64,000 bases of DNA from Oscillospiraceae bacterium (GTDB lineage Bacteria > Bacillota > Clostridia > Oscillospirales > Acutalibacteraceae). Both the position numbers and the translations under genes were made by a program. The notes under the pieces were generated by a model. It did no database searches. It saw only the letters and a program-made list of their open reading frames with translations, and was not told the origin of the DNA. Below, piece after piece: positions 1 to 7,646 of the stretch (its first letter is position 1; the number at the start of each line of letters is the position of its first letter). The DNA lies in assembly GCA_015066175.1 (NCBI GenBank), contig SVOW01000011.1, forward strand, positions 1 to 64,000. Direction: 5' to 3'.

Positions 1-75
<75 letters not shown>

Positions 76-81
76 CAAAGT

Positions 82-114
82 GCCGGTTTGAATAACATCA
101 AACCGGCTTTCTTT
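82..114 (+). terminator. Intrinsic terminator after 5S rRNA
   Basis: GCCGGTTTG (82-90) and CAAACCGGC (99-107) form a perfect 9-bp stem with an 8-nt loop, followed by TTTCTTT. It probably separates the rRNA operon from the tRNA-Asn gene, though partial read-through to the tRNA is possible. Confidence 0.8.
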
Positions 115-140
115 AAAGAAAAATGTCGAAAAAAGAATAT

Positions 141-216
141 GCCCTAATAGCTCAGTCGGTAGAGCACGCGGCTGTTAACCGCGGTGTCACAGGTTCGAGT
201 CCTGTTTGGGGCGCCA
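141..216 (+). tRNA. tRNA-Asn (anticodon GTT)
   Basis: A full cloverleaf can be drawn: acceptor GCCCTAA (141-147) pairs with TTGGGGC (206-212), discriminator G213 and encoded CCA 214-216. The T arm is ACAGG-TTCGAGT-CCTGT. The anticodon loop CTGTTAA holds GTT, which reads Asn codons AAC/AAU. It lies directly after the 5S rRNA terminator. Confidence 0.97.
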
Positions 217-219
217 AAA

Positions 220-250
220 AATTCCAAGTCAAAAGACTTGGAATTTTTTT
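220..250 (+). terminator. Intrinsic terminator after tRNA-Asn
   Basis: AATTCCAAGTC and GACTTGGAATT form an 11-bp perfect stem with an AAAA loop followed by a T run. It ends the tRNA-Asn transcript. Confidence 0.9.
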
Positions 251-252
251 AT

Positions 253-429
253 CCAAGCCGACAGGCTTGGTATATCATCACGCGATAGCGTGTATATCAT
301 CGCCATAGGCGTATATCATCACACGAAGTGTGCATTTCTGTCGGCTTGATGATATACAAAACTTGCGTTTTGATGATATGCAATTTCTGCGAAATTGATG
401 ATATTCAAATCCTACGGATTTGATGATGT
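253..429. repeat. Array of short hairpins joined by TATATCATC / GATGATATA linkers
   Basis: This stretch holds at least seven small palindromes, such as CCAAGCC-gaca-GGCTTGG, CACGC-gata-GCGTG, GCC-ata-GGC, CACAC-gaa-GTGTG, AAAAC-ttgc-GTTTT, AATTT-ctgc-GAAATT and AAATC-ctac-GGATTT. In the left half they are joined by TATATCATC and in the right half by its reverse complement. AAGCCGACAG (255-264) is repeated inverted as CTGTCGGCTT (338-347), so the array is nested. A related design recurs at 60130-60240. No coding content is seen. Confidence 0.75.
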
Positions 430-460
430 TTAAATAGTTTGATTTTCGTTACTTAAACAC

Positions 461-496
461 AAAACAGAAACCACCCAAAAGGGTGGTTTTTGTTTT
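461..496. terminator. Strong hairpin, possible bidirectional terminator
   Basis: AAAACAGAAACCACCC (461-476) and GGGTGGTTTTTGTTTT (481-496) form a long stem with an AAAA loop, with A-rich and T-rich sides. It can act on either strand and bounds the hairpin array. Confidence 0.75.
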
Positions 497-499
497 GCC

Positions 500-860
500 A
501 TTTCAGATAGATTTCAAGTCTGAGACATCGTAATTCGGCAGACGCGTCGGCTGTTAACTGCTTCTCGGCTTGCGCTTCCTGCGGAAGATACAGCAAGCCG
601 AGAAGAGGAAGAAATAGGGAGTATCACGAAGTGCTCCAAACGAGTGAGACGACCATATTTCTGACCGCAAAGGTTGTCTCTGCCGGTGGCAGATGAAGAC
701 AACCTTTCTTATTTGAAGAAACACAGAGCATTGCGACCGCTCCAAGGGAAGCAAGGTGCCTAATTACGAGCGATGCGAGTAACAAGGTTCTGGGGTACCC
801 ACAGAAATCTTTGATTTCGTTGTGGGTCAGGTTCTTATGTTTCTGACCGATGGTGTCACA
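500..860. other. Structured non-coding stretch, more GC-rich than neighbours
   Basis: No supported gene lies here; the two overlapping minus-strand reading frames have no ribosome binding site and no recognisable domain. Three strong stems are visible: CTTCTCGGCTTG (561-572) with CAAGCCGAGAAG (594-605); AAAGGTTGTCT (669-679) with AGACAACCTTT (697-707), enclosing CTGCC-ggt-GGCAG; and ACCCACAGAAATC with GATTTCgttGTGGGT near 796-828. It may be an intergenic mobile repeat or a structured RNA. Confidence 0.5.
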
Positions 861-1007
861 GAAAAGATTACAGTTTTATAAAAGATGGTTTGATTTATTA
901 TTGTATGTTATAATAAAAAAATGCTTAAATTTTCAAGACCAACGCACAAAAAAAACGTACTTAATAGATGAAAGCGCTTTCATAACAATGGTTGGGAGGT
1001 GAACAAC

Positions 1008-1562
1008 ATGGATGACTCAAAAATTATAGAGCTCTATTTTGAGAGAGACGACAGAGCAATCAAAGAAACACAAATCAAATATGGTAAACTGTGTCATAGA
1101 ATCGCGTACAACATCTTGACGAATTATGAAGATGCAGAGGAATGCGTTAATGATACATACGTAGGAGTCTGGAACGCTATTCCACCCACGAGACCAAATA
1201 ACTTTATGTCTTTTGTCTGCAAAATCACAAGAAATCTTTCTCTGAAACGGTTGGAGTTTTTGAAAAGAGAAAAGAGGTCTGCAGATGTACTTGTCTCATT
1301 ACAAGAACTTGAAGGTATATTACCTGATGAAAAGCATGCACCTGATATAAGTGACGAAGACATAGGAAAACTGATAAGTAAATTTCTTTACACGCAAAAA
1401 GAGGATGTCAGAAATGTATTTATTCGCAGATACTATTTTTTCGATTCCATAAAAGAAATTGCAGTTGAATTTTCTTTTTCTGAAAGCAAAGTGAAAAATA
1501 TGTTGTTCTATACCCGAAACAAACTAAAAGATTATCTTATTAAGGAGGGCGTTGAAATATGA
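1008..1562 (+). CDS. ECF-type RNA polymerase sigma factor
   Basis: This 184-residue protein is a sigma-70 family factor of the extracytoplasmic-function type. Region 2 is visible around residues 38-60 (NYEDAEECVNDTYVGVWNAI, the helix that contacts the -10 element), and a region 4 helix-turn-helix lies near residues 145-178 (SIKEIAVEFSFSESKVKNML). The ATG at 1008 is chosen because GGGAGGT (994-1000) sits 7 bases upstream; an in-frame GTG at 999 overlaps that ribosome binding site. The stop overlaps the start of the next gene by 4 bases, so the two are translationally coupled, as usual for sigma/anti-sigma pairs. The inducing signal is unknown. Confidence 0.9.
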   Translation: MDDSKIIELYFERDDRAIKETQIKYGKLCHRIAYNILTNYEDAEECVNDTYVGVWNAIPPTRPNNFMSFVCKITRNLSLKRLEFLKREKRSADVLVSLQELEGILPDEKHAPDISDEDIGKLISKFLYTQKEDVRNVFIRRYYFFDSIKEIAVEFSFSESKVKNMLFYTRNKLKDYLIKEGVEI

Positions 1563-2371
1563 AAACACCAAGAATTGTAAACGCTATCGGTCATATTGAT
1601 GATGACCTTATTAACAGTGCAACAAAAAGTAAAAAAGTATCCAAAAAGAATATTTGGATAAAGTGGACATCCCTTGCAGCTTCTTTTGCACTAATTATAT
1701 TTGTTTCCGCAGTTGTTGTTCCGACACTGTTCGGTGACGGAAATGTATCTCTTCCTATTGGTGTCGGAGAGACAACTGTTAATGATGAAATTACAAATTC
1801 AATCATTGATAATAATAGCCCTGTCACTTCTCCGACGGAGAACAAATATACTCAGCACATTGATAATGAAAAACCAACAGATGTTGTGAATGACAACACT
1901 ACTACGGCTGCCAACAACGATAGTACTACTAAACCTGTTACCGGTCATGAAGCAGTTTGGTCAGAGGCATATTTCTATAATGTATCAGACGGCGTATTTT
2001 CAACCTATATATTATGCGGAAAAGTTATATCAGAAGATAAGATTGGCAGTAAAATTGATGATGTTTCAGTATCAGCAGGTTGGAAAAATAACGCTAATGA
2101 ATGGCTTACTACCGAAACCCTTCGTGCTGAGGTATATTTGATAAATGACATATCAAAAGATGTTGCAGTTGCTTTGAAATTCATTGATAAAGGCGATGCA
2201 TTAACTACGACACACTATTATGTCATTATGAATCCTGATGCGGACTTAACTCCTGTTAAAGATTATCTTATAAGACCTCTTGAGCCGAGCAATACCGGCG
2301 ATGAAATTGCTGGTAATGAGATTTCAGAAGAATATGTTGTTGAATATACAACACAGTTTGTAAATGAATAA
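1559..2371 (+). CDS. Membrane protein, probable anti-sigma partner of the ECF factor
   Basis: The 270-residue product has a charged N-terminal part of about 35 residues, one transmembrane helix (about 36-58, ending VVVPTLF), a Thr/Asn-rich extracytoplasmic linker to about residue 130 and a folded C-terminal domain. This architecture and the ATGA overlap with the sigma factor gene suggest that it holds the sigma factor at the membrane and senses something outside. No zinc-binding anti-sigma motif (HxxxCxxC) is seen, and the family is not recognised by name, so the role is inferred from context. A terminator follows. Confidence 0.7.
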   Translation: MKTPRIVNAIGHIDDDLINSATKSKKVSKKNIWIKWTSLAASFALIIFVSAVVVPTLFGDGNVSLPIGVGETTVNDEITNSIIDNNSPVTSPTENKYTQHIDNEKPTDVVNDNTTTAANNDSTTKPVTGHEAVWSEAYFYNVSDGVFSTYILCGKVISEDKIGSKIDDVSVSAGWKNNANEWLTTETLRAEVYLINDISKDVAVALKFIDKGDALTTTHYYVIMNPDADLTPVKDYLIRPLEPSNTGDEIAGNEISEEYVVEYTTQFVNE

Positions 2372-2391
2372 AGCAATAATAAACCTCGTTT

Positions 2392-2418
2392 TGCGTATTT
2401 TGCGCTAACGAGGTTTTT
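2392..2418 (+). terminator. Intrinsic terminator of the ECF operon
   Basis: AACCTCGTT (2392-2400) pairs with AACGAGGTT (2407-2415) and is followed by a T run. Confidence 0.85.
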
Positions 2419-2488
2419 CCCTTTTTAAGAGTTTTAATCGTGTATTTATAGGGGATCAAAAAAGGGGCGAATCCCACAGGCAACGAAT

Positions 2489-2530
2489 CCGAACTTTTCA
2501 TTCTTTGGTGAAAAGTTCGGGTTTGTTTTT
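2489..2530. terminator. Second hairpin terminator before the GH36-like gene
   Basis: CCGAACTTTTCA (2489-2500) and TGAAAAGTTCGG (2509-2520) form a perfect 12-bp stem followed by GTTTGTTTTT. The 2372-2628 gap otherwise holds only AT-rich DNA, including a possible TTGATT / TATATT promoter near 2550-2580 and the GGGGTGG ribosome binding site of the next gene. Confidence 0.75.
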
Positions 2531-2628
2531 ATTTTTATGATGTGATATAATTGATTTACAAATAAAAACCTGAATATATTATCTGAAAATATTATATTGA
2601 TATTATCACTTAAAGGGGTGGAAAGTTT

Positions 2629-4128
2629 ATGGTATTTGACATCAATAAATTTGCTACAAAAATAATCTGTGAAAACGAGGTTTCTGATGCGGTTGTTGAA
2701 ATTGTTTCGAGAGAAAATGAGCTGGATGTTTTTCTCTGCGCCAAAGAGGACAGACCTGAATTCGTTGAGCTTCATTGGAATACTGCAGAAGATGGCGATG
2801 TGTTTGTTCTGGGCGATGCGTGGGAAAGAAGCTACGGTGACCTTGAATTCAGAAAAATTTCTGAAAATGACAGGTTTATGCCATGGTACTTTATTGCAAC
2901 GGACAAAAGGGAATGTTTTTGCTTTGGTGTGAAAACTCAGGCGAATTCATACGTATGTTTCAGATATGATGAAAACGGAATTACCGCACTGCTTGACGTG
3001 AGAAACGGCGGAAACGGAGTGTATCTTGACGGTAGAAAGCTTTGCATTGCCACTTTCGTTTATTCACATTACAATAACGGAAATGTTTACGAAAACCTCT
3101 GTGATTACTGCAGAAAACTGTGCGACAATCCCATTTTGCCGAAAGAAAGAGTATATGGGGGCAATAACTGGTATTATGCTTATGGTGACAGTAGTTTCGA
3201 ACAGATAATTTCTGATGCGAAACTTCAGGTTGAACTTTCTTGCGGGAATGAAAATAAACCCTTTGAAGTTGTTGATGACTGTTGGCAGATTCATTCTTGT
3301 GCAGGTCCGTGGCTTCCTAATGAGAAATTCGGCGATATGAAAAAACTTGCTGATGAAATTAAGAAAATCGGTGCAAGGCCGGGAATCTGGGTGAGACTTC
3401 TTCATAATAAAGATGCTTCAATTACTGACGAAATGAAAATTCAGAAGCCCGGTAAAGAGAAATATCTTGACCCCACACGTGAAGATGTGCAGGATTTTAT
3501 CAAGGCTGACCTTGAGAGGATAAAAGGCTGGGGTTATGAACTTATCAAACACGATTTTTCTACTTTTGACCTTTTCGGCAGTTGGGGAAAAGACCTTACT
3601 TCAGGAATAACTGATATGGGGAATTGGCATTTTTACGACAAAACAAAAACTAATGCAGAAATCACGGTTGATTTTTATAAGCTTATAAAAGATACTGTGG
3701 GCGATATGATAATTATCGGCTGTAATACTGTTTCACATCTTTCTGCAGGGCTTGTTCATCTTTCAAGGACAGGTGACGACACAAGCGGAAAAGAATGGGA
3801 AAGAACAAAGAAAATGGGTGTGAATACCCTTGCTTTCCGACTTGCACAGAATGAAGCGTTCTATATGTGCGATGCCGATTGTGTAGGTATTCTGGATGAT
3901 TACATACCCTGGGAGAAAAACAGACAGTGGCTGCATCTTCTGTCTTATTCAAATACACCTCTTTTCATTTCATGTACAGATAAAATAGATGATGAAATCA
4001 AAGATGATATAAAAGAAGCTTACAAAACTTATAATATTAAACACACAATAAAACCCATAGATATCTTCGAAACAAAAACTCCGTCGCAATGGGAAATTGA
4101 TGGTGAAAAAGTTTTGTATGAGTGGTAA
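2629..4128 (+). CDS. Clan GH-D glycoside hydrolase, alpha-galactosidase-like
   Basis: A 499-residue cytoplasmic protein without signal peptide. The central segment has the (beta/alpha)8 features of clan GH-D (GH27/GH36/GH31-like): VVDDCWQ near residue 215, a GIWVRLL strand, the nucleophile-type motif YELIKHDFSTFD near 300 and a possible acid/base segment RTGDDTSGKEW near 380. A retaining alpha-galactosidase or related alpha-glycosidase is the likely activity; the substrate cannot be told. Typical GH36 proteins are about 700 residues, so this is a shorter variant. It has its own GGGGTGG ribosome binding site and appears monocistronic. Confidence 0.75.
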   Translation: MVFDINKFATKIICENEVSDAVVEIVSRENELDVFLCAKEDRPEFVELHWNTAEDGDVFVLGDAWERSYGDLEFRKISENDRFMPWYFIATDKRECFCFGVKTQANSYVCFRYDENGITALLDVRNGGNGVYLDGRKLCIATFVYSHYNNGNVYENLCDYCRKLCDNPILPKERVYGGNNWYYAYGDSSFEQIISDAKLQVELSCGNENKPFEVVDDCWQIHSCAGPWLPNEKFGDMKKLADEIKKIGARPGIWVRLLHNKDASITDEMKIQKPGKEKYLDPTREDVQDFIKADLERIKGWGYELIKHDFSTFDLFGSWGKDLTSGITDMGNWHFYDKTKTNAEITVDFYKLIKDTVGDMIIIGCNTVSHLSAGLVHLSRTGDDTSGKEWERTKKMGVNTLAFRLAQNEAFYMCDADCVGILDDYIPWEKNRQWLHLLSYSNTPLFISCTDKIDDEIKDDIKEAYKTYNIKHTIKPIDIFETKTPSQWEIDGEKVLYEW

Positions 4129-4181
4129 AATATTTTAAAATTTCCTGAATATAAACAAAAGAAATTGTGAGGTGATATTTA

Positions 4182-4721
4182 ATGGATAATGCAAAAATCA
4201 AAAATATTTTAATACTCGTAATTGGTGGTACAGGTAATGAACCTGAAGCACTAAGGCAATCACTGGAATATTTTGGGTACTTTGTAGCTATAAAATACAT
4301 AGGCAGACCAAACGATTTAACTTCTGTTTTGAAAGGTGATTTGCCGTTCGATGCTGATTGTATCATTCTCTCCTGTCATGGTGAAGATGGTGAAATTATA
4401 ATGCCTGTTCTTGGCGAAGAGGTGTATGAACCAGATGAGCCGAAAGGTAATATAACTGCTTCAGATATTGATAAATATCTGAAACTGAAGGACAAATTAA
4501 TTCTAAATCTTGGTTGTACAACAGGAGAAAAGGATTTAGCAAAAGCTTTTTCTAAGAAAAATACATATATTGCATCCGATGACTATATTGAAGGAAGTGC
4601 AGCTTTGTATTTTGCTGTATCATTATTTTACGAAATGTCTAAAGGTACAGATTTGGACAAAGCATATAAAACCTCAAAAGAAACTGACAGCGAAACAAAA
4701 TTATTTAAAATTTTCAGATGA
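4182..4721 (+). CDS. Small protein with caspase-like (clan CD) His/Cys signature
   Basis: The family of this 179-residue soluble protein is not recognised by name. Two hydrophobic strands each end in a candidate catalytic residue: CIILSCHGEDG (His about residue 65) and KLILNLGCTTGE (Cys about residue 110). This spacing and pattern (hydrophobic strand-HG, then hydrophobic strand-xxC) match clan CD peptidases such as caspases, gingipains and CHAT domains. The N-terminus ILILVIGGTGNEPEALRQSL also fits the first strand of such a fold. It lies 53 bases after the GH36-like gene, preceded by GAGGTGATATTTA. Peptidase activity is an inference; a non-enzymatic Rossmann-like protein is the alternative. 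Confidence 0.5.
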   Translation: MDNAKIKNILILVIGGTGNEPEALRQSLEYFGYFVAIKYIGRPNDLTSVLKGDLPFDADCIILSCHGEDGEIIMPVLGEEVYEPDEPKGNITASDIDKYLKLKDKLILNLGCTTGEKDLAKAFSKKNTYIASDDYIEGSAALYFAVSLFYEMSKGTDLDKAYKTSKETDSETKLFKIFR

Positions 4722-4815
4722 ATAGTTTTATTGTAAACCGACTTCACTTAACACAGAATGTCGGGAACTTTTAAAAACCTTCTGTTAGAATTAATACAGA
4801 CAAGGAGGGATAACA

Positions 4816-5727
4816 ATGGATTGGATCGTCGGAATACAACGGGCAATAGATTATATTGAAGCGAATCTATCTGAAACGATTGACTATGAAGAAGTTGCAA
4901 AAAGGTGCTATTCATCAAGCTATCATTTTCAGCGTGTGTTCAGTATTCTTTGCGACTTTACATTAGGTGAATATATCCGCAACCGCAGACTTACTCTTGC
5001 CGGCAGAGAGCTTGCAACAACCAATGCGAAAGTAATTGATGTTGCAATAAAATACGGTTATGAAAGTCCTGACAGTTTCGCAAAAGCTTTTCAGAAATTT
5101 CACGGTATATTGCCGTCACAAGCCCGAAATAACGGCAGTAATCTCAAATCCTTTTCCCGCCTTGTACTGAAATTTTCTTTGGAAGGCGGTACAACTATGA
5201 ATTATCGTATTGAAACAAAACCTGCACTGACACTTATTGGTTACAAAAGACGATTCAGTGGAACTCCTTATGATGCACTAAGGCAACAGCAAGAGGGAGA
5301 TTTTTTTACGACAACAAGAGCACACCAATGGTTACTTAAGGGAATGAGCAATGACAAAATGTCAGATTACTGTGTTCTTTCTAATTTTGATGATGACGGA
5401 TATGATTTTTACATTTCAGTCACAACGGATGCTTATGAACACGATAATCTGTACAACAGCGAAGTTACGGGAATTGACTTTATGGATAAATTCAATTTTG
5501 AAGAAATTGTTATACCTGAAAGAACATATCTTGTTTTTGAAACTGAAAAAGCAAAAACGCCTATTCCTGAATACTTTGATATCCGCAAGCAGATTGCAGC
5601 AGAATGGCTGTCAAATGACGAGTATCAGATAGTCAATGCCCCCGAACTTGCTGTTTACCATTGGGGAATCGTTGGCGGCTATACAGGAAGAACAATTGAA
5701 ATATGGATACCTATAGAAAAGAAGTAA
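4816..5727 (+). CDS. AraC-family regulator with GyrI-like effector domain
   Basis: This 303-residue protein has an N-terminal AraC DNA-binding domain (two helix-turn-helix motifs, about residues 8-105: AIDYIEANLSETIDYEEVAKRC and VIDVAIKYGYESPDSFAKAF). A GyrI/SbmC-like effector-binding domain follows (about 128-300), starting MNYRIETKPALTLIGYKRRF and ending WIPIEK. Such regulators usually bind small lipophilic compounds and control efflux or detoxification genes. The ATG follows AAGGAGGG. The target genes are not evident; a terminator follows it. Confidence 0.88.
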   Translation: MDWIVGIQRAIDYIEANLSETIDYEEVAKRCYSSSYHFQRVFSILCDFTLGEYIRNRRLTLAGRELATTNAKVIDVAIKYGYESPDSFAKAFQKFHGILPSQARNNGSNLKSFSRLVLKFSLEGGTTMNYRIETKPALTLIGYKRRFSGTPYDALRQQQEGDFFTTTRAHQWLLKGMSNDKMSDYCVLSNFDDDGYDFYISVTTDAYEHDNLYNSEVTGIDFMDKFNFEEIVIPERTYLVFETEKAKTPIPEYFDIRKQIAAEWLSNDEYQIVNAPELAVYHWGIVGGYTGRTIEIWIPIEKK

Positions 5728-5733
5728 CACTTC

Positions 5734-5762
5734 TGCCCTCACTTGTGGGGGCATTTTCTTTT
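5734..5762 (+). terminator. Intrinsic terminator after the AraC/GyrI gene
   Basis: TGCCC-TCAC / GTG-GGGGCA forms a compact stem followed by TTTTCTTTTT. Confidence 0.75.
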
Positions 5763-5810
5763 TAAACCGTTTATGCTATGCTTTGCATAAACATAAAGTT
5801 AATTTGTTTA

Positions 5811-5839
5811 TTGAATTTTCTATATTTCAATGCTATAAT
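5811..5839 (+). promoter_or_regulatory. Sigma-A-type promoter of the beta-helix gene
   Basis: TTGAAT (5811-5816), a 17-bp spacer and TATAAT (5834-5839) stand 31 bases before the start codon at 5870. Confidence 0.7.
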
Positions 5840-5869
5840 TGTTTTATCGGAATCCAAGGAGGTATCGTA

Positions 5870-7435
5870 ATGAAAAAGATTTTATCTGTAATTCTTGCTG
5901 TTATAATCACCCTGAGCGTAATGCCTTTAGTATTTGCTGCAGGAACGACTTACTATATCGATAGCGTATCAGGTGATGATTCGAACAACGGTTTGTCCGA
6001 AGCTGATGCATGGAAAACTGTTAATAACATATCTTCTTTATCACTTGAAGCAGGTGACAAAATTCTCTTTAGGGCAGGGGGAAAATATGACTGTGCGATT
6101 ACGCTTACCTGCTCGGGAACTGAAGAAAATCCCATTGTTATTTCATCTTATGGTGAGGGCGAAAAGCCACATCTCAATACTGATGCAAGAGATGCGGTTA
6201 TGAAGCTTTTTGACTGCTCCTATGTAACCGTTTCGGGCTTTGAGATTACGGCACACAACGGCGGCGGCATCTGGGTTGATGGTGTTACAAAAGAATCAAA
6301 GGGTGTCAGAATAGAAAACTGCGAATTTCACGATATGCAGAACTACACCGTAACCTGCCGTGATAATTATACCGAAGGTCCGATTTCAGGCAGAGCAGCA
6401 ATCGTTATCAAACGCTACGGTGGCTCACCTTATCCGGTTAACGATTTTCAGGCTGTAAACTGCAAAATATACGACGTCGGTAACGGCATATTTTTTACAG
6501 GCTCTCAGGACCTGAACAAGAATGCACTTGTAAAGAACTGTGAATTTTATAATATGGATGGCGAAGCGGTTGTTCTTGAAGGTTGCGACGGTGCTCTTGT
6601 AACCCATTGCCGTGCGATTGATATCTGTCAGGGCGTCGGCCTTGATGAAAACGGAGAAATTCTGTATTTTATTGCAGCTATGTGGACTCATTATTCATCA
6701 AACTGCACTTTCAGCTACTGCGAAATAGCAGGACAGAAAAACTACGGTGACGGAATGACAGTGGATTTTGACCACGGCTCATATAACTGTACATACGAAT
6801 ACATTTATTCCCACGATAATATGCGCTTTATGTGCAACAATCCTTCTGCAGGCGGTAACAGAGGCAATACTGTAAGATACTGTCTGTCCGTCAACGACAA
6901 TCAGGGCAGAAACAAAATCGGCGTGTCTGACGGTGAATGGGATTTCAGTTTTTATAACAATACGATAATCAATTGTCCTGAATTTCAGATGACACAGATT
7001 TATGATTCATTGTTTGCAAACAATATTATAGTTTTTAAAGACGGACATAAGTTTTATTATGTGAACAGCGAAATAAAGAATTCAAATAATGTGTTTAAAA
7101 ACAACTGCTATTACAATACTTTCAATCCCGCATTTGACAAGGATGCGTTGAACACTCTTCCGGGCTTTGTAGGCGGTGATGACCCGATAAAAGCATATCA
7201 GCTTGCAGAGGGTTCACCGTTAATCGGTGCGGGTTTTAAGGTTGAAGATGGCTGTATGACAGATTTCTTCGGCAACGAAATAACAAGTAACAATATCGGC
7301 TGTTATTCAGGTGACGGAGAGGATGCTGAGCTTGAAACAGAAAATTTCCTTGAAAAAATTGTAAGAGTTATCCGACAGATATTTAATATTGCAATTGAGG
7401 AAATCCGCAAGCTGATTGTTGACATTTTTGAATGA
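5870..7435 (+). CDS. Secreted right-handed beta-helix protein (polysaccharide-lyase-like)
   Basis: The 521-residue product has a clear signal peptide (MKKILSVILAVIITLSVMPL..VFA), then TYYIDSVSGDDSNNGLS.ADAWKTVNNISS, the opening typical of parallel beta-helix proteins. Repeats rich in asparagine and cysteine follow (VRIENCEFHDM, ALVKNCEFYNM, CTFSYCEIAG). The fold is shared by pectate lyases and other polysaccharide-active enzymes, but no catalytic set can be assigned. The ATG at 5870 follows AAGGAGG; an upstream in-frame ATG at 5783 lacks a ribosome binding site. It is a paralogue of the minus-strand gene at 13277. The last 30 residues (FLEKIVRVIRQIFNIAIEEI...) form an amphipathic tail. Confidence 0.85.
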   Translation: MKKILSVILAVIITLSVMPLVFAAGTTYYIDSVSGDDSNNGLSEADAWKTVNNISSLSLEAGDKILFRAGGKYDCAITLTCSGTEENPIVISSYGEGEKPHLNTDARDAVMKLFDCSYVTVSGFEITAHNGGGIWVDGVTKESKGVRIENCEFHDMQNYTVTCRDNYTEGPISGRAAIVIKRYGGSPYPVNDFQAVNCKIYDVGNGIFFTGSQDLNKNALVKNCEFYNMDGEAVVLEGCDGALVTHCRAIDICQGVGLDENGEILYFIAAMWTHYSSNCTFSYCEIAGQKNYGDGMTVDFDHGSYNCTYEYIYSHDNMRFMCNNPSAGGNRGNTVRYCLSVNDNQGRNKIGVSDGEWDFSFYNNTIINCPEFQMTQIYDSLFANNIIVFKDGHKFYYVNSEIKNSNNVFKNNCYYNTFNPAFDKDALNTLPGFVGGDDPIKAYQLAEGSPLIGAGFKVEDGCMTDFFGNEITSNNIGCYSGDGEDAELETENFLEKIVRVIRQIFNIAIEEIRKLIVDIFE

Positions 7436-7447
7436 TGAGTTTATAAT
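7419..7447 (+). promoter_or_regulatory. Consensus promoter of the leader/methyltransferase unit
   Basis: TTGACA (7419-7424), exactly 17 bases, TATAAT (7442-7447): a perfect sigma-A consensus that begins inside the end of the preceding gene. Transcription would start near 7454, about 25 bases before the leader peptide start codon and about 190 bases before the methyltransferase. Such a strong promoter followed by a terminator is what an attenuated gene needs. Confidence 0.85.
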
Positions 7448-7478
7448 TATCAGAAAAATTAAATTGGAGGAAACAAAT

Positions 7479-7514
7479 ATGTTCTTTATCTCTATCCGAC
7501 GCAGACGAAGATAG
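7479..7514 (+). CDS. Leader peptide MFFISIRRRRR
   Basis: An 11-codon reading frame, MFFISIRRRRR then TAG, preceded by TTGGAGG eight bases upstream. The last five codons are all arginine (CGA CGC AGA CGA AGA). It sits between a consensus promoter and an intrinsic terminator, upstream of a methyltransferase gene. Its codons CTTT-AT-CTCTATC (7484-7496) can pair with GATAGAG-A-AAAG (7565-7576), so a ribosome stalled at the arginine codons would change RNA folding. This is the layout of ribosome-mediated attenuation, as in antibiotic-inducible methyltransferases or amino-acid operons. What causes stalling (drug or arginyl-tRNA shortage) is inference. Confidence 0.8.
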   Translation: MFFISIRRRRR

Positions 7515-7527
7515 CTTGTATCTTAAA

Positions 7528-7628
7528 CAGGTACAGGCTTATAGTGCTATGTGCCTGACAGAGTGATAGAGAAAAGTTTACCTTTCATATTACTGTTAAC
7601 GGCACAAAGCTGTTAACAGTGTTTTTTT
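7528..7628 (+). promoter_or_regulatory. Transcription attenuator upstream of the methyltransferase
   Basis: Mutually exclusive stems can be drawn. Stem 1:2 is CAGGTACA (7528-7535) with TGTGCCTG (7550-7557). Stem 2:3 is TGTGCC (7550-7555) with GGCACA (7601-7606), extended by CAG/CTG. Terminator stem 3:4 is ACTGTTAAC (7592-7600) with GTTAACAGT (7612-7620), followed by seven T. Stem 2:3 would break the terminator and let RNA polymerase reach the methyltransferase. The GGAGGTT ribosome binding site lies just after the T run. Confidence 0.8.
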
Positions 7629-7646
7629 ATTTGGAGGTTATTAAAA

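Noticed and set aside
123-308. 61-codon frame across tRNA-Asn
   Set aside because: It runs through the tRNA gene and its terminator, with no ribosome binding site; an artefact.
253-429. Possible CRISPR array
   Set aside because: Linkers are only 9 bases, the units between are palindromes of varied size, and no cas genes are present.
909-914. TATAAT before the first ECF sigma gene as its promoter
   Set aside because: No convincing -35 at 16-18 bases (TGGTTT only); could be chance in AT-rich DNA.
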